Source of the DNA: Bryobacterales bacterium
Lineage (GTDB): Bacteria > Acidobacteriota > Terriglobia > Bryobacterales > Bryobacteraceae
Assembly: GCA_016713735.1 (NCBI GenBank)
Contig: JADJOP010000005.1
Location: 1-64,000 of the forward strand
Direction of reading: 5' to 3'
Length of the DNA: 64,000 nt
Part shown: piece by piece, positions 9,873 through 20,039 of the stretch
How the letters are laid out: the number at the start of each line of letters is the position of its first letter
Position numbering within the stretch: position 1 is the first letter of the stretch
Notes under the pieces: generated by a model
What the model saw: the letters and a program-made list of their open reading frames with translations, nothing else
Told to the model about the DNA's origin: nothing
The model's database searches: none
Position numbers and translations under genes: made by a program

Positions 9873-12152
9873 ATGGGAAGGCGTATGGCCATTCCGGTTG
9901 GCGTGTCGGCTGTTGTCGTGGCCGTGGCGTTGCTCGCGGGGTTGAGCGCGCAGCAATCGGAGAAGCCGCGCCAGGCGGGCTCGCGCGAGGTGATGACGGC
10001 GGCGGCGAAGGCCTGCTGGCAGGCGCGTCATCTGGGCCAGGAGAGCCAGGCCGAAAGCTGCTTTGAGAAGCTGCTCGACAGCCGCAGCGCCGCCGAACGG
10101 GCCGAAGGGGCCTGGGGCATCGGCGATTACAAGAGCGCCAACGCGCAGTTCAAACAGGCCGCCGAAGCAGCGCCGAAAGACGCCAACGTGCGCGTGCGGT
10201 GGGGCCGGCTGTTCCTGGAGCGCTTCAACCTCGACGACGCGGTGAAACTGTTCCAGGAGGCGCTGGAGCTCGACGAGAAGAACGCCCATGCCATGCTCGG
10301 CATGGCGCTGGTGTCGGCGGAGAGCTTTTCCAGCAAGTCGCTTGAGCTGGCGCACAAGGCGGTGGAAGAGGACCCCAATCTGGTGGAGGGCCGCGAACTG
10401 CTGGCCAACCTCGCGCTTGAGGATTCCGACGAAAAGCGCGCCCTGGCCGAGGCCGACAAAGCGCTCGCCATTTCGCCTAACGCCTTCGACGCCATCGCCG
10501 TGAAGGCAGCCATCGAGGCGCTGGCTGACCGCTCGCCCGACGCGCTGCTGGAGCAGGTGTGGAAGGTGAACCCGCACTACGGCGAGGCGCATGCCATCGT
10601 CGCCCATCATCTTGTGTTGAACCGCCGCTACGAGGACGGCATCGCGCACTACCGCAAGGCCATCGAGCGCGACCCCAAGAACTGGGCGGCGCGCAGCGAG
10701 ATGGGCATCAACCTGATGCGCGTAGGCAAGGACGAAGAGGCGCGGCAGCAGTTGGAGCTTTGCTTCAACAACAAGTACGACAACAACCCGACGATCAACT
10801 CACTGCGGCTGCTCGACAGCTACGCCAATTTCATCACCTATACGACGCCGAAGACGATTCTCAAGCTGCATAAGAAGGAAGCCGACCAGTTGCGCGTCTA
10901 CTTCCAGCCGGAGTTGGAAAAGGCGGTGGCGACGTTTGAGAAGAAGTACAAACTCACCATAGGCGCGCCGGTGCAACTGGAGGTCTATCCCGATCACGAA
11001 GACTTCGCCGTGCGCACGATGGGCATGCCGGGGTTGGGCGCGCTCGGCGTGACGTTCGGCAACGTGGTGGCGATGGATTCACCCTCGGGCCGCAAGCCGG
11101 GGACGTTCCACTGGGCCAGCACACTGTGGCACGAGTTGAGCCACGTCTTTGTGCTCACGGCGACCAAACACCGCGTGCCGCGCTGGTTCACCGAAGGGCT
11201 GGCCGTGCACGAAGAGACGGCCATCGAACCCGATTGGGGCGACCGCATGACGCCCGATATTCTCGGCGCGATCAAGGGCAAGCAGTTGCTGCCGGTGGCT
11301 GAGCTTGACCGCGGCTTCATCCGCCCGAAGTACCCGCAGCAGGTGGTGGTGAGCTACTTCCAGGCCGGGCGCATCTGCGATTACATCAACGGCAAATGGG
11401 GCTACGACAAGCTGCTCGAAATGATGCACCTGTTCGCCAAGCGCAAGACGACGCCCGAGGTGATCGAGCAGGCGCTGGGTATGAAGCCCGAGGCCTTCGA
11501 TAAAGAGTTCCTCGCCTGGGTGGAAAAGGAAGCCGGGCAGGCCGTGACGAAGTATGACGACTGGCGCAAGGGCATGACGGCGCTGGCGACGCTGAAGCGC
11601 GCCTCCGATCACGCGGCGATGGTGGCCAAGGCCAAGGAGTTGATCGAGATCTATCCGGACTTTGTTGAGCCGGGCAGCGTGTATGAAATCGGCGCCGATT
11701 CCTACCTCGAGTTGAAGGACAAGCCGAACGCGCGCAAGCTGCTCGAGCAGTATGCGAACAAGGGCGGCAAGATGCCCGAGACGCTGAAGAAGCTGGCCGG
11801 CCTGCAGGAAGAGGCGGGCGACAAGGCGGCCGCGGCGCGCACGCTCACCAAGATCAACTACATCTATCCGCTCAAGGATGAGCCGATGCACCGCAAGCTG
11901 GGCGAGTTGAGCCTGGCGCTGGGCCATGTGCCGGATGCCATTCGCGAGTTTGAAGCCGTGGTGGCGGGCGGGCCGATTGACGCCGCCTCGGCGCACTATG
12001 ATCTGGCCAAGGCGTATTTGCAGGCGGGCCAGCGGTCAAAGGCCGGGGAACAGGTGTTTCTGGCCCTGGAGGCCGCGCCGGGATTCAAGCCGGCGCAGAA
12101 GTTGATGCTCGAATTGAACGCGGGCGATGCTGGGCAGAAGGAGAAACGATAA
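9873..12152 (+). CDS. TPR protein with an HExxH (gluzincin-like) metallopeptidase core
   Basis: The protein has 759 residues. The N-terminal hydrophobic stretch (MAIPVGVSAVVVAVALLAGL) is a signal or anchor. Tetratricopeptide repeats cover roughly residues 60-320. They are followed by a zinc-peptidase core with WHELSH (HELSH at 420-424) and the downstream third-ligand motif FTEGLAVHEE, which is the gluzincin pattern. More TPR-like helices fill the C-terminus. In this context the peptidase probably acts on envelope proteins brought to it by the TPRs, which is an inference. It lies three bases after the caspase-like gene and four bases before the moxR start, so it belongs to the same transcription unit. 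An alternative ATG lies at 9885. Confidence 0.8.
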   Translation: MGRRMAIPVGVSAVVVAVALLAGLSAQQSEKPRQAGSREVMTAAAKACWQARHLGQESQAESCFEKLLDSRSAAERAEGAWGIGDYKSANAQFKQAAEAAPKDANVRVRWGRLFLERFNLDDAVKLFQEALELDEKNAHAMLGMALVSAESFSSKSLELAHKAVEEDPNLVEGRELLANLALEDSDEKRALAEADKALAISPNAFDAIAVKAAIEALADRSPDALLEQVWKVNPHYGEAHAIVAHHLVLNRRYEDGIAHYRKAIERDPKNWAARSEMGINLMRVGKDEEARQQLELCFNNKYDNNPTINSLRLLDSYANFITYTTPKTILKLHKKEADQLRVYFQPELEKAVATFEKKYKLTIGAPVQLEVYPDHEDFAVRTMGMPGLGALGVTFGNVVAMDSPSGRKPGTFHWASTLWHELSHVFVLTATKHRVPRWFTEGLAVHEETAIEPDWGDRMTPDILGAIKGKQLLPVAELDRGFIRPKYPQQVVVSYFQAGRICDYINGKWGYDKLLEMMHLFAKRKTTPEVIEQALGMKPEAFDKEFLAWVEKEAGQAVTKYDDWRKGMTALATLKRASDHAAMVAKAKELIEIYPDFVEPGSVYEIGADSYLELKDKPNARKLLEQYANKGGKMPETLKKLAGLQEEAGDKAAAARTLTKINYIYPLKDEPMHRKLGELSLALGHVPDAIREFEAVVAGGPIDAASAHYDLAKAYLQAGQRSKAGEQVFLALEAAPGFKPAQKLMLELNAGDAGQKEKR

Positions 12153-12156
12153 CAAC

Positions 12157-13182
12157 ATGTCGACGATGACGGAACTGAATCTGGACAGCGCCGAATTGAA
12201 GGCGCGCGTCGACCGCTTCCAGCAGTGCTACGCGGACATCACGCAGCAGGTGCGCCGTGTGATTGTCGGCCAGGAAGAGGTTCTGGAACAAATTCTCATT
12301 GCCTTGTTCGTGGGTGGCCACTGCCTGATCACGGGCCTGCCGGGCACGGCCAAGACGCTTATGGTGCGCACCATCGCCACCACGCTCGGCCTGGAGTTCA
12401 AGCGCATCCAATTCACGCCTGACCTGATGCCCACCGACATCACCGGCACCGACATCATCGAGGAGGATCCGACGACGGGCCACCGCACGTGGACCTTCGT
12501 GAAGGGGCCGATCTTCGGCAACATTCTGCTCGCCGACGAAATCAACCGCACGCCGCCCAAGACGCAATCGGCGCTGCTCGAAGCGATGCAAGAGCGTTCC
12601 TGCACGGTGCGCGGCAATCACTACAATCTGCCGGCGCCGTTCTTTGTGCTGGCCACGCAAAACCCGATAGAACTCGAAGGCACCTACCCGCTGCCCGAAG
12701 CGCAGCTCGACCGCTTCCTCTTCAACACCGTGCTCGACTACCTGAGCGCCGAGGATGAACTGTCGGTGATCGGGCTGACCACGACGACGCACGAAGCCAA
12801 GCTCGAGGTGGTAACCAACGCCGAGGAGATCGTCGGCTACCAGAAGCTGGTGCGCATGGTGCCGATCGCCGAGTCGGTGGCCAAGTACGCCATTCAGCTC
12901 GTGCGGGCGACGCGCTTTTCCACCACTGAAGCGCCGGAGATCGTGAAGAAGTATGTGAATTACGGCGCCAGCGTGCGCGCGGCGCAGTTCCTCGTGCTGG
13001 CGGCCAAGGCCCGCGCGCTCACGCGGAAGCGCTACCACGTCACCTATGAGGACATCACGGCGCTGGCGATCCCCGTGCTGCGCCACCGCATTCTGCTCAA
13101 CTTCCACGCCGAGAGCGAACGGCTCACCTCGGACGCGCTGTTGAAGAAGGTCCTCGAACAGATTCCCCCGCCGAGGGCATAA
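12157..13182 (+). CDS. MoxR-family AAA+ ATPase
   Basis: This is a 341-residue cytosolic ATPase. Walker A is GLPGTAKT (residues 60-67) and Walker B is LLADEINR (about 124-131). The MoxR signature GTYPLPEAQLDRF is also present, followed by the lid domain. MoxR ATPases are thought to act as chaperones that insert cofactors or remodel complexes with VWA-domain partners, and three such partners are encoded around it. I chose the ATG at 12157 (MSTMTELNLD), four bases after the upstream stop. The upstream in-frame ATG at 12127 lies inside the previous gene. The DUF58 gene follows after a 20-base gap. Confidence 0.92.
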   Translation: MSTMTELNLDSAELKARVDRFQQCYADITQQVRRVIVGQEEVLEQILIALFVGGHCLITGLPGTAKTLMVRTIATTLGLEFKRIQFTPDLMPTDITGTDIIEEDPTTGHRTWTFVKGPIFGNILLADEINRTPPKTQSALLEAMQERSCTVRGNHYNLPAPFFVLATQNPIELEGTYPLPEAQLDRFLFNTVLDYLSAEDELSVIGLTTTTHEAKLEVVTNAEEIVGYQKLVRMVPIAESVAKYAIQLVRATRFSTTEAPEIVKKYVNYGASVRAAQFLVLAAKARALTRKRYHVTYEDITALAIPVLRHRILLNFHAESERLTSDALLKKVLEQIPPPRA

Positions 13183-13202
13183 GCCCGGAAGGCACGACAA
13201 CC

Positions 13203-14090
13203 ATGCTGCAACGATACCTGGAGCCGAGAGTTCTGGCGGCGGTCAACGGCCTTGACCTGGTGGCCAAGACCGTGGTCGACGGCTTCGTAGCGGGCCTGCA
13301 CCGCTCGCCCGATTTCGGCTTCTCGCAGGAGTTCGCCGAATACCGCAGCTACACGCCCGGCGACGACCTGCGGCAGGTGGATTGGAACGTCTACGCGCGT
13401 TCCGAGCGCATCGTGCTGAAGCGCTACCGCGGCGAGACGAATTCTCAGTTGACCGTGCTGCTCGATGCGAGCAACTCGATGGCCTACGGGTCGCACGCGG
13501 TGAACAAGATGGACTACGCGCGCTTCCTGGCGGCGTCGCTTTGCTACATGGCCTCGCAGCAGCGCGACGCCTGCGGGCTGATCGTGTTTGACGACGAGGT
13601 GCGCAACTTCATTCCGCCTTCCACGCGGCAAGGCCAACTGCACCGCCTGCTGCACGGTGTGGAGAAGGCCGAGCCAAGGGCGCGCACGGACTTCCTGCGG
13701 CCGTTCGAACATTTCCAGGAGTTTATGAAGCGGCGCGGCATTGCGGCGGTGATCAGCGATTTCTGGGCCCAGCCCGAGGAGATCGTCAAGGCCGTGGCGC
13801 CGCTGCGGTTCCGGGGCAACGAGGTGATCCTCTTTCATGTCCTCGACCCGCAAGAGGTGCGGCCGAAGCTGCGCGGTCCGGCGATCCTCATCGATATGGA
13901 GACGAACGATTCGATGGAGGTGTCGCCCGACTACGCGCAGGGGGAGTACCGCGAGAAGATCGACGCGCACATCCAGTCGATGCGCGACAGCGCCAAGCGC
14001 GGTGGTATGGATTACTTCCAGGTGACCACGGACCGGCCGCTGGACGAAGCGCTGCGCGAGTATCTCAGCATCCGCCAGGGGAGGTTCTAG
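13203..14090 (+). CDS. DUF58 domain protein, MoxR partner
   Basis: This 295-residue protein carries the DUF58 hallmark YRSYTPGDDLRQVDWNVYAR near residues 43-61 and a VWA-like core beginning LTVLLDASNSMAYG, which keeps a DxSxS metal-binding pattern. There is no signal peptide or membrane segment, so it is cytosolic. DUF58 proteins are almost always encoded directly next to MoxR and are believed to link the ATPase to its membrane VWA partners. The gene sits between moxR and the BatA gene; its TAG stop is one base away from the next ATG. Confidence 0.9.
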   Translation: MLQRYLEPRVLAAVNGLDLVAKTVVDGFVAGLHRSPDFGFSQEFAEYRSYTPGDDLRQVDWNVYARSERIVLKRYRGETNSQLTVLLDASNSMAYGSHAVNKMDYARFLAASLCYMASQQRDACGLIVFDDEVRNFIPPSTRQGQLHRLLHGVEKAEPRARTDFLRPFEHFQEFMKRRGIAAVISDFWAQPEEIVKAVAPLRFRGNEVILFHVLDPQEVRPKLRGPAILIDMETNDSMEVSPDYAQGEYREKIDAHIQSMRDSAKRGGMDYFQVTTDRPLDEALREYLSIRQGRF

Positions 14091-14091
14091 C

Positions 14092-16104
14092 ATGGGCTTC
14101 CTCGCGCCATGGTTTCTCGCCGGACTGGCCGCGCTGGGCCTGCCCATTTACGTTCACCTGCTGCGCCAGCATAAGACCGAGCCGCTGCCGTTCAGCTCGC
14201 TGATGTTTTTTGAGCAGCGCACGCAGAGTTCGATCAAACACCGGCGGCTGCGCTATCTGCTGTTGATGGCCCTGCGGCTGCTGCTGCTGTTCCTCATCGT
14301 GCTGGCCTTCGCCAATCCGTTCTGGAAGAGCATGACGCCGGTGAACCGCGGCGAAGCGCTGCTGGTGGTGGCCGTGGACAACAGCTTCAGCATGCGCGCG
14401 GGCACGCGGCTGGCCGATGCGAAACAGGGCGCGGCGGGCATCATCGCCGGCAAGGGCGGCAAGCGCGTGCAGGTGATCGCGCTGGGCAACCAGGCCGACA
14501 TCCTCACCAAGCCCGAGCAGGACGCGGGGGCGCTGCGGGCGGCGATTGAGTCGATCCGCCCCGGCGACGGCAAGACGAATTTCGGCGAGTTCTCGCGCGC
14601 CGTGCGCAGCATCTCCAACGCCGCCCGCGCGCCGCTGGAGGTGCACCTGTTCAGCGATTTCCAACGCACGGGCCTGCCGGCCGGATTCAACGACCTGCAA
14701 ATGCCCACCGGGGCCGAGTTGAAGCTGCATGCGGTGGCCAACGGCGCTGAGGGCAACTTCGCCGTGGAGACGGTGAACGCGCCGGCCACGGTGTGGGATA
14801 CCAAGAAGGCCCGCGTGCAGGCGACGGTGGCGGGTTACGAGACACAGGCGGCCAAGAAGAACGTGTCGCTGGTGGTGAATGGGCGCGTGCTGCAAACCAA
14901 GCCTGTTGAACTGGCGGCGGGCGGCCGGGCGACGGTGGAGTTCATTGGGCTGGAGGCCAACTACGGCTTCGCCAAGGGCGAGGTGCGCGTGGATGGCAAC
15001 GATGCGCTGCCCGGCGATGACCGTATGTTGTTCGCCGTCGAGCGCGCCGATCCGAAGAAGGCGCTGATGGTGCACGAAGGGCGCGACAGCCGCTCGCCGC
15101 TGTACTATCGCGCGGCGCTGGGCGCGGCCAGCGAGTCGGCGTTCACGCTCGATGCGATGCCGGTGGAGCAGGCGGGCGGGCTTAACCTGTCGCGCTATGC
15201 CTTCGTCGTCGTTGCCGACGTGTTGTCGCTGCCGGCAGCGTTCGAGGAGTCGCTCACCAAGTATGTGCAGACGGGCGGCAGCGTGATGCTCGCGCTCGGG
15301 CCGTCGTCGGCGCGGCGCAACCGGCTGCCGGTGATCGGCGATCCGGTCACCGAGGGCAAGTACTATTCGCGCGATGGGGCGCGGTTTGATTCGGTGGGCT
15401 ATGTAGATTCCACGTTTGCCCCGCTGGCGAAAGCGGGCGGTTGGCAGGGCGTGCGATTTTACTATGCCGTGCGCACGCCGGCGGCGGGCACGCGGATGCT
15501 GGCGCGGCTCACCGATGAAACGCCGCTGCTCTATGAAAAGCGTGTCGGCGAAGGGCGCGTGCTCGTGTTCGCCTCGGGGCTCGACAACCTGACCAACGAC
15601 TTTCCGCTGTCGCCCGCCTTTGTCGCCTTTGCCGAACAGTCGGCGCGCTACATGGCGGGCGTCGACGAGCGGCAAAGCGTGGCCGCCGTGGGCACGAGCA
15701 TCGAGTTGCGTGCGCAGCGGGAAACGGCGCTGGGCGTAGAGGTGATGGATCCGGACGGCAAGCGAGCCCTGTCGCTCTCCGAGGCCTCGCGCGCGGCGAG
15801 CTTCCGCGTGGAGCGCGAAGGCTACTTTGAAATCCGGCGAGCCAATGGCAGACATGAGATGATCGCAGTAAACGCGGACCGCCGCGAATCCGACCTGGGT
15901 CTCATTCCGGACGAGACCCGGCAACTGTGGAGCGGTTCCGCCTCCGGTGACGCGAGGGCTGGCGAGGGGCCGGCCGCAACGGGCAAAAAAGAAGAAGAGC
16001 AGGTGCATCCTTTCTGGTGGCATCTTTTATTGGCCGCGCTGCTGGCCGCGGTCATCGAGTCAGTGTTTTCCAGCCGGTATCTGGGAGTGGAGCAGGAGGC
16101 GTAA
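14092..16104 (+). CDS. BatA/aerotolerance-type membrane protein with VWA domain
   Basis: The 670-residue protein opens with the aerotolerance-regulator N-terminal (BatA) domain: MGFLAPWFLAGLAALGLPIY, then the motif HLLRQHKTEPLPFSSLMFF, then a second hydrophobic helix rich in Leu. A VWA domain starts at VVAVDNSFSMRAG with an intact DxSxS site. The C-terminus has another hydrophobic helix (HLLLAALLAAVIESV). The large middle part should face the periplasm. It is the family's expected partner of MoxR and DUF58. The stop TAA shares its last A with the ATG of the DUF4175 gene, indicating coupling. Confidence 0.88.
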   Translation: MGFLAPWFLAGLAALGLPIYVHLLRQHKTEPLPFSSLMFFEQRTQSSIKHRRLRYLLLMALRLLLLFLIVLAFANPFWKSMTPVNRGEALLVVAVDNSFSMRAGTRLADAKQGAAGIIAGKGGKRVQVIALGNQADILTKPEQDAGALRAAIESIRPGDGKTNFGEFSRAVRSISNAARAPLEVHLFSDFQRTGLPAGFNDLQMPTGAELKLHAVANGAEGNFAVETVNAPATVWDTKKARVQATVAGYETQAAKKNVSLVVNGRVLQTKPVELAAGGRATVEFIGLEANYGFAKGEVRVDGNDALPGDDRMLFAVERADPKKALMVHEGRDSRSPLYYRAALGAASESAFTLDAMPVEQAGGLNLSRYAFVVVADVLSLPAAFEESLTKYVQTGGSVMLALGPSSARRNRLPVIGDPVTEGKYYSRDGARFDSVGYVDSTFAPLAKAGGWQGVRFYYAVRTPAAGTRMLARLTDETPLLYEKRVGEGRVLVFASGLDNLTNDFPLSPAFVAFAEQSARYMAGVDERQSVAAVGTSIELRAQRETALGVEVMDPDGKRALSLSEASRAASFRVEREGYFEIRRANGRHEMIAVNADRRESDLGLIPDETRQLWSGSASGDARAGEGPAATGKKEEEQVHPFWWHLLLAALLAAVIESVFSSRYLGVEQEA

Positions 16105-19100
16105 TGAGGCCGCTCGACGAATTGAACGCGTATTTGGACCGGATGCAAAGCAGGCTGCGGACTGGGAACCGCGCTGCGCGGCGCACTGGTGCTGGCGGCG
16201 GTGGCGCTGGGTGTTACCTTGCTGCTGGTGGCCGTGCTCAATGCGCTGGCCTTTGCCAGCGGTCCGGTGACGGTGGCCCGTGTGCTGTTGTGGGCGGCGC
16301 TGATCGCCGTCGTGGTGCTGGCCTTGTGGCGGCCCATCAAGCGGCTGAATAAGTTCGTGGCCGCGCGGCGGGCCGAGCAGGCGTTTCCCGATTTTCAGCA
16401 GCGGCTGCTGACGGTGGCCGAGCGCGAGCGGGAGAATCCCGACGATCCGTTCCTCAATCTGCTGGCCGCCGACACGATGCGCGTGGCCGAGCGCAGCCAA
16501 CCGGAAGAATTGGTGCCGTCGGGCCGCCTGGCGGCGTGGTTATCAGGCGCCGTGGCGGGCGTGGGCATCCTCATTTATCTGATTGTGGCCGGGCCTGGCT
16601 ACTGGGGCCATGGCGCATCGCTGTTGTGGGCGGGCGCGCCCAAGGGCGGCGCGCCGGCGTTCTACGACTTGAAGGTGCAGCCGGGCAATACGGCCGTGCG
16701 GCGCAATGCCGACCAGTTGATCAAAGCCGAGCCGATGGGCTTCAATCCGCGCGAGGTGCGGCTGTTTGCCAAGTACGCAAGCAGCGCGAAGTGGGAGCCG
16801 GTGGCGATGAACCGCGCGCCCGGCAGCGCGGCGTATGAGTTCCTCTTTGCCGGGCTGGCCGAGAACGTCGAGTATTACGTCCAAAGCGGCGCGCTGCAAT
16901 CGAAGACGTTCACCATCCGCGTGCTCGATTTGCCGCGCGTGAAGGGCATCAAGGTCAGCTATAAGTTTCCGGCGTGGACGGGCATGCAGCCGGTGGTGGA
17001 AGAGCGCGGAGGCGATCTGCGCGCAGTGGAAGGCACCGAAGCAACGCTCGAGGTGGAGACCGACAAGCCGATCGCCGAAGGGGCGATCATCGTCGACGGA
17101 CAGAGCCGCATGGCGCTGGAGAAGATCAACGACACCCGCTACCGCGCCCTGCTGCGCATCACCAAGGACGGCATGTACCACGTGGCGGCGATCGACCGTG
17201 GCGAGACGGTGCGCCTCACCGAAGACTTCTTCATCGAGGTGCGCACCGAGAACGAGCCGGAGATCCGCATCTCGCGCCCGGGGCGCGACTACAAGGCCAG
17301 CCCGATTGAAGAGGTGGCCGTGCAGGTGGAGGCGAGCGACGATTTCGGACTGAACGAGGTGAACCTCCACTACTCGGTGAACGGCGGAGCGGAGCAGACC
17401 AAGAGCGTGCTGGCGCGGCGCGGCGAGCGCGACGCGAAGGGCTCGGTGCTGCTGGCGCTGGAGGAGTTCAACCTGGTGCCGGGCGACCTGGTGAGCGTCT
17501 ACGCCACGGCCAAGGACGCCCGCACGACGGCGCGCACCGACATGTACTTCATCGAAGCGCAGCCGTTTGAGCGCGAGTATTCGCAGGCCCAGCAATCGGG
17601 CGGTGGCGGCGGTGGCGGTGGCGGCGAGCAGGACCAGAACAACATCTCGGCGCGGCAGAAGGAGATCATCGCGGCGACCTTCAACCAGACGAAGGAGAAG
17701 AAGCAGACTCCGGCCGAAGCGGCCGAGGTGGGCAAGTTCCTCTCCGATGTGCAGGCCAAGCTGAAGGACCAGGCGCTGTCGCTCTCCACGCGCATGCAGC
17801 GGCGCGAGCTGACCGGGGAGAACCAGGAGTTCGCCTCGTTCCAGACGAACATGAAGGAAGCGGCGGCGGCGATGGGTGCGGCGGCTGAGAAGCTAAAGGG
17901 CCTGAAGTGGCAAACGGCGCTGCCCGACGAACAGAAAGCGCTGCAACACCTGCTGCGGGCCGAGGCCATTTTCCGGCAGATCCAGGTGGCCTTCGGTTCA
18001 CGCGGCGGCGGCGGGGGCGGCGGCGGCGCCGGCCGCGACCTTGAAAACCTGTTCGACCTCGAACTCGACACCGAGAAGAACCAGTATGAGACCGGCTCGC
18101 AGCGCTCAGGCCAAAACCAGCGCGAGCAGGAAGTGGACGAAGCGCTGCAGAAGCTGGAGCAACTGGCGCGTCGTCAGCAAGAGCTGGCGCAGCAGCAACA
18201 GAAGAACAAGCAGACCTTCCAACAGCGCTGGCAGCAGGAGATGCTGCGGCGCGAGGCCGAGGAGTTGCAACGCCAGATGGAGCGGCTCTCACGCGGGCAA
18301 TCGGGCCAGCAGCAGGGCCAGCAACAGCAGGGTCAACAGGGCCAGCAGGGACAACAAGGACAACAGGGGCAGCAAGGGCAGCAGGGCCAACAAGGCCAGC
18401 AGGGCCAACAAGGCCAGCAGGGCCAACAGTCAGCCTCGGGCCAGCAGGGCGGGCAATCGGGCCAGCAACAGCAGCAGGCCGGGCAGCGCGGCCAGTCGGG
18501 CCAGCAGCAGGGCCAGCAACAGATGCGGCCGCAGGTGAGCCGCAACCGCGAGAACGACCGCATCGATCCCCGTGTCGAGCGCGCGTTGGAGCGTTTGAAG
18601 CAGGCGACCGAGGATATGCGGCGCGCGGCCTCGTCGCAGGCGGGCCAGGAACAGGGTGCGCAGGGCAACGAAGCCGAAGCGCGGCGCGCGGCTGAGCGGT
18701 TGCGCGAAGCGGCCGACGCCATCTCCGGCATGCGGCGTCAGGACGCGGGCAACCGCATGGACCGCATCGCCGAGCGCGCCGAGGCGCTGGCCAACCAGCA
18801 GCGCGAGTTGACCAACAAGCTGCGCCAGGCCTACGGCACTCCGGGCGCGCTGGAGCAACAGCGGCAGAATCCGGCGGGCAGCCGCCGCCAGAACGAAGAG
18901 CTGGCCGGACAGCGCCAGGGCATGGCCGATGAACTGAACCGCCTCGAAAAGGAGATGCAGGAGACAACGCGCAGTATGGCCTCCACCGATCGCCCGGCAG
19001 CGACGAAGCTGCGCGAGGCGTTGGGCGAGATGCAACAGAACGAACTCGGCCTGCGGCTGAAGTACAGCGCCGACGCCATTCGCAACGGCATGGGACAGTA

Positions 19101-20010
19101 TGCTTACCTGCGCGAGGCTCCGGTGACGCAGATGCTCGACAAGCTGCGCGACCAGGTGAAGGAAGCGCAGCGCATGCTCGGACAGGGCGGCAAGCAGGAT
19201 CCCAAAGAGAAGGGCCTGGAGAGCGCCCTCGACCGCGTGGAGCGCATGCGCCAGCAGATGGAAGCGGCCGGGCGCCGCGGCGGGCAGCAACAGGGCCAGG
19301 GTCAGCGTCCGGGCGACGGGCAGCGCGGTGAAGGCCAGCAGGGCCAGGGGCAGGGGCAGAACCAGCAAAGCCAGGGTCAGCCGGGGCAAGGCCAGCAGGG
19401 GCAAGGCCAGCGCGGCCAGGGCCAGCAAAGCGCTTCGCAGCAGGGGCAGGGCCAGCAAGGCCAGCAGGGCCAGGGCAACCAGGGCGGACAGCAGCCCGGC
19501 AACGCCGCGGCCGGAGGTCAGGGCGGCCGCCAGAGCGGCCAGGCCCAGGGCGGCAACGATGGGTTCCGCACGTTTTCAGGCGGCTCGCGCGGCGAGGGCA
19601 ACAACGATTCGGCGATGAACGACGGCACGAATTCACCCACGGCGCCGGGTGGCCGCGGCGTGGCCGATCCGCGCGCCGTCGAGCAGTCCTTCCGCGAGAG
19701 CATGCGCGATCTGCAGTCGATGCGCGGGCAGTTGAGCGGCGAGAGTCCGGAGCTGTCACGCGAGGTGAACGATCTGATTCGCGAGATGCAGCGGCTCGAT
19801 CCGGCGCGTTTCCGAGGCAATCCGCAGTTGGTCGAGCAGTTGCGTTCGCAGGTGCTGGCCGGCCTCGAACAAATCGAACTGCAGCTCAGGCGGGAACTCG
19901 ACGACAAGAACGCCGGCCAGGTGCGCAGCACGGTGACGCGGCCGGTGCCGCCGGGCTATCAGGAGTCAGTGGCGGAGTACTTCCGGCGCTTAAGCAAGGG
20001 AAACAAGTAG
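16104..20010 (+). CDS. DUF4175-like membrane protein with long Gln/Gly-rich repeats (one frame break near the start)
   Basis: This is a protein of about 1,300 residues. Translation from the ATG at 16104 gives MRPLDELNAYLDRMQSRLRTG and then leaves the frame near 16160 (an extra base in GGGAACC). The next frame continues TALRGALVLAAVALGVTLL and stays open to 20010, so I annotate one gene. Two N-terminal membrane helices and a third near residue 150 anchor a large extracytoplasmic region with Ig-like strands (residues 200-460) and long helical segments. Two low-complexity Gln/Gly tracts interrupt the helices. DUF4175 proteins are known from alpha-proteobacteria and Acidobacteria, without a defined role. 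It is the last gene of the eight-gene operon and faces the convergent GGDEF/EAL gene 29 bases away. Confidence 0.82.
18301..18522 (+). repeat. in-gene tandem repeat encoding Gly-Gln-Gln units
   Basis: An array of 9-bp units of the GGCCAGCAG/GGACAACAA type encodes repeated GQQ tripeptides inside the DUF4175 gene. Codons alternate between CAG and CAA, and GGC, GGG and GGA, so the peptide is more regular than the DNA. A second, less regular Gly/Gln-rich tract lies at about 19294-19515. Confidence 0.85.
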
Positions 20011-20039
20011 AACTCGACGTTGACGCCCGCGGCCCTGGA

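Noticed and set aside
18301..18522. CRISPR-like direct repeats
   Set aside because: The repeats are 9-bp units without spacers and encode GQQ in the frame of a large protein.
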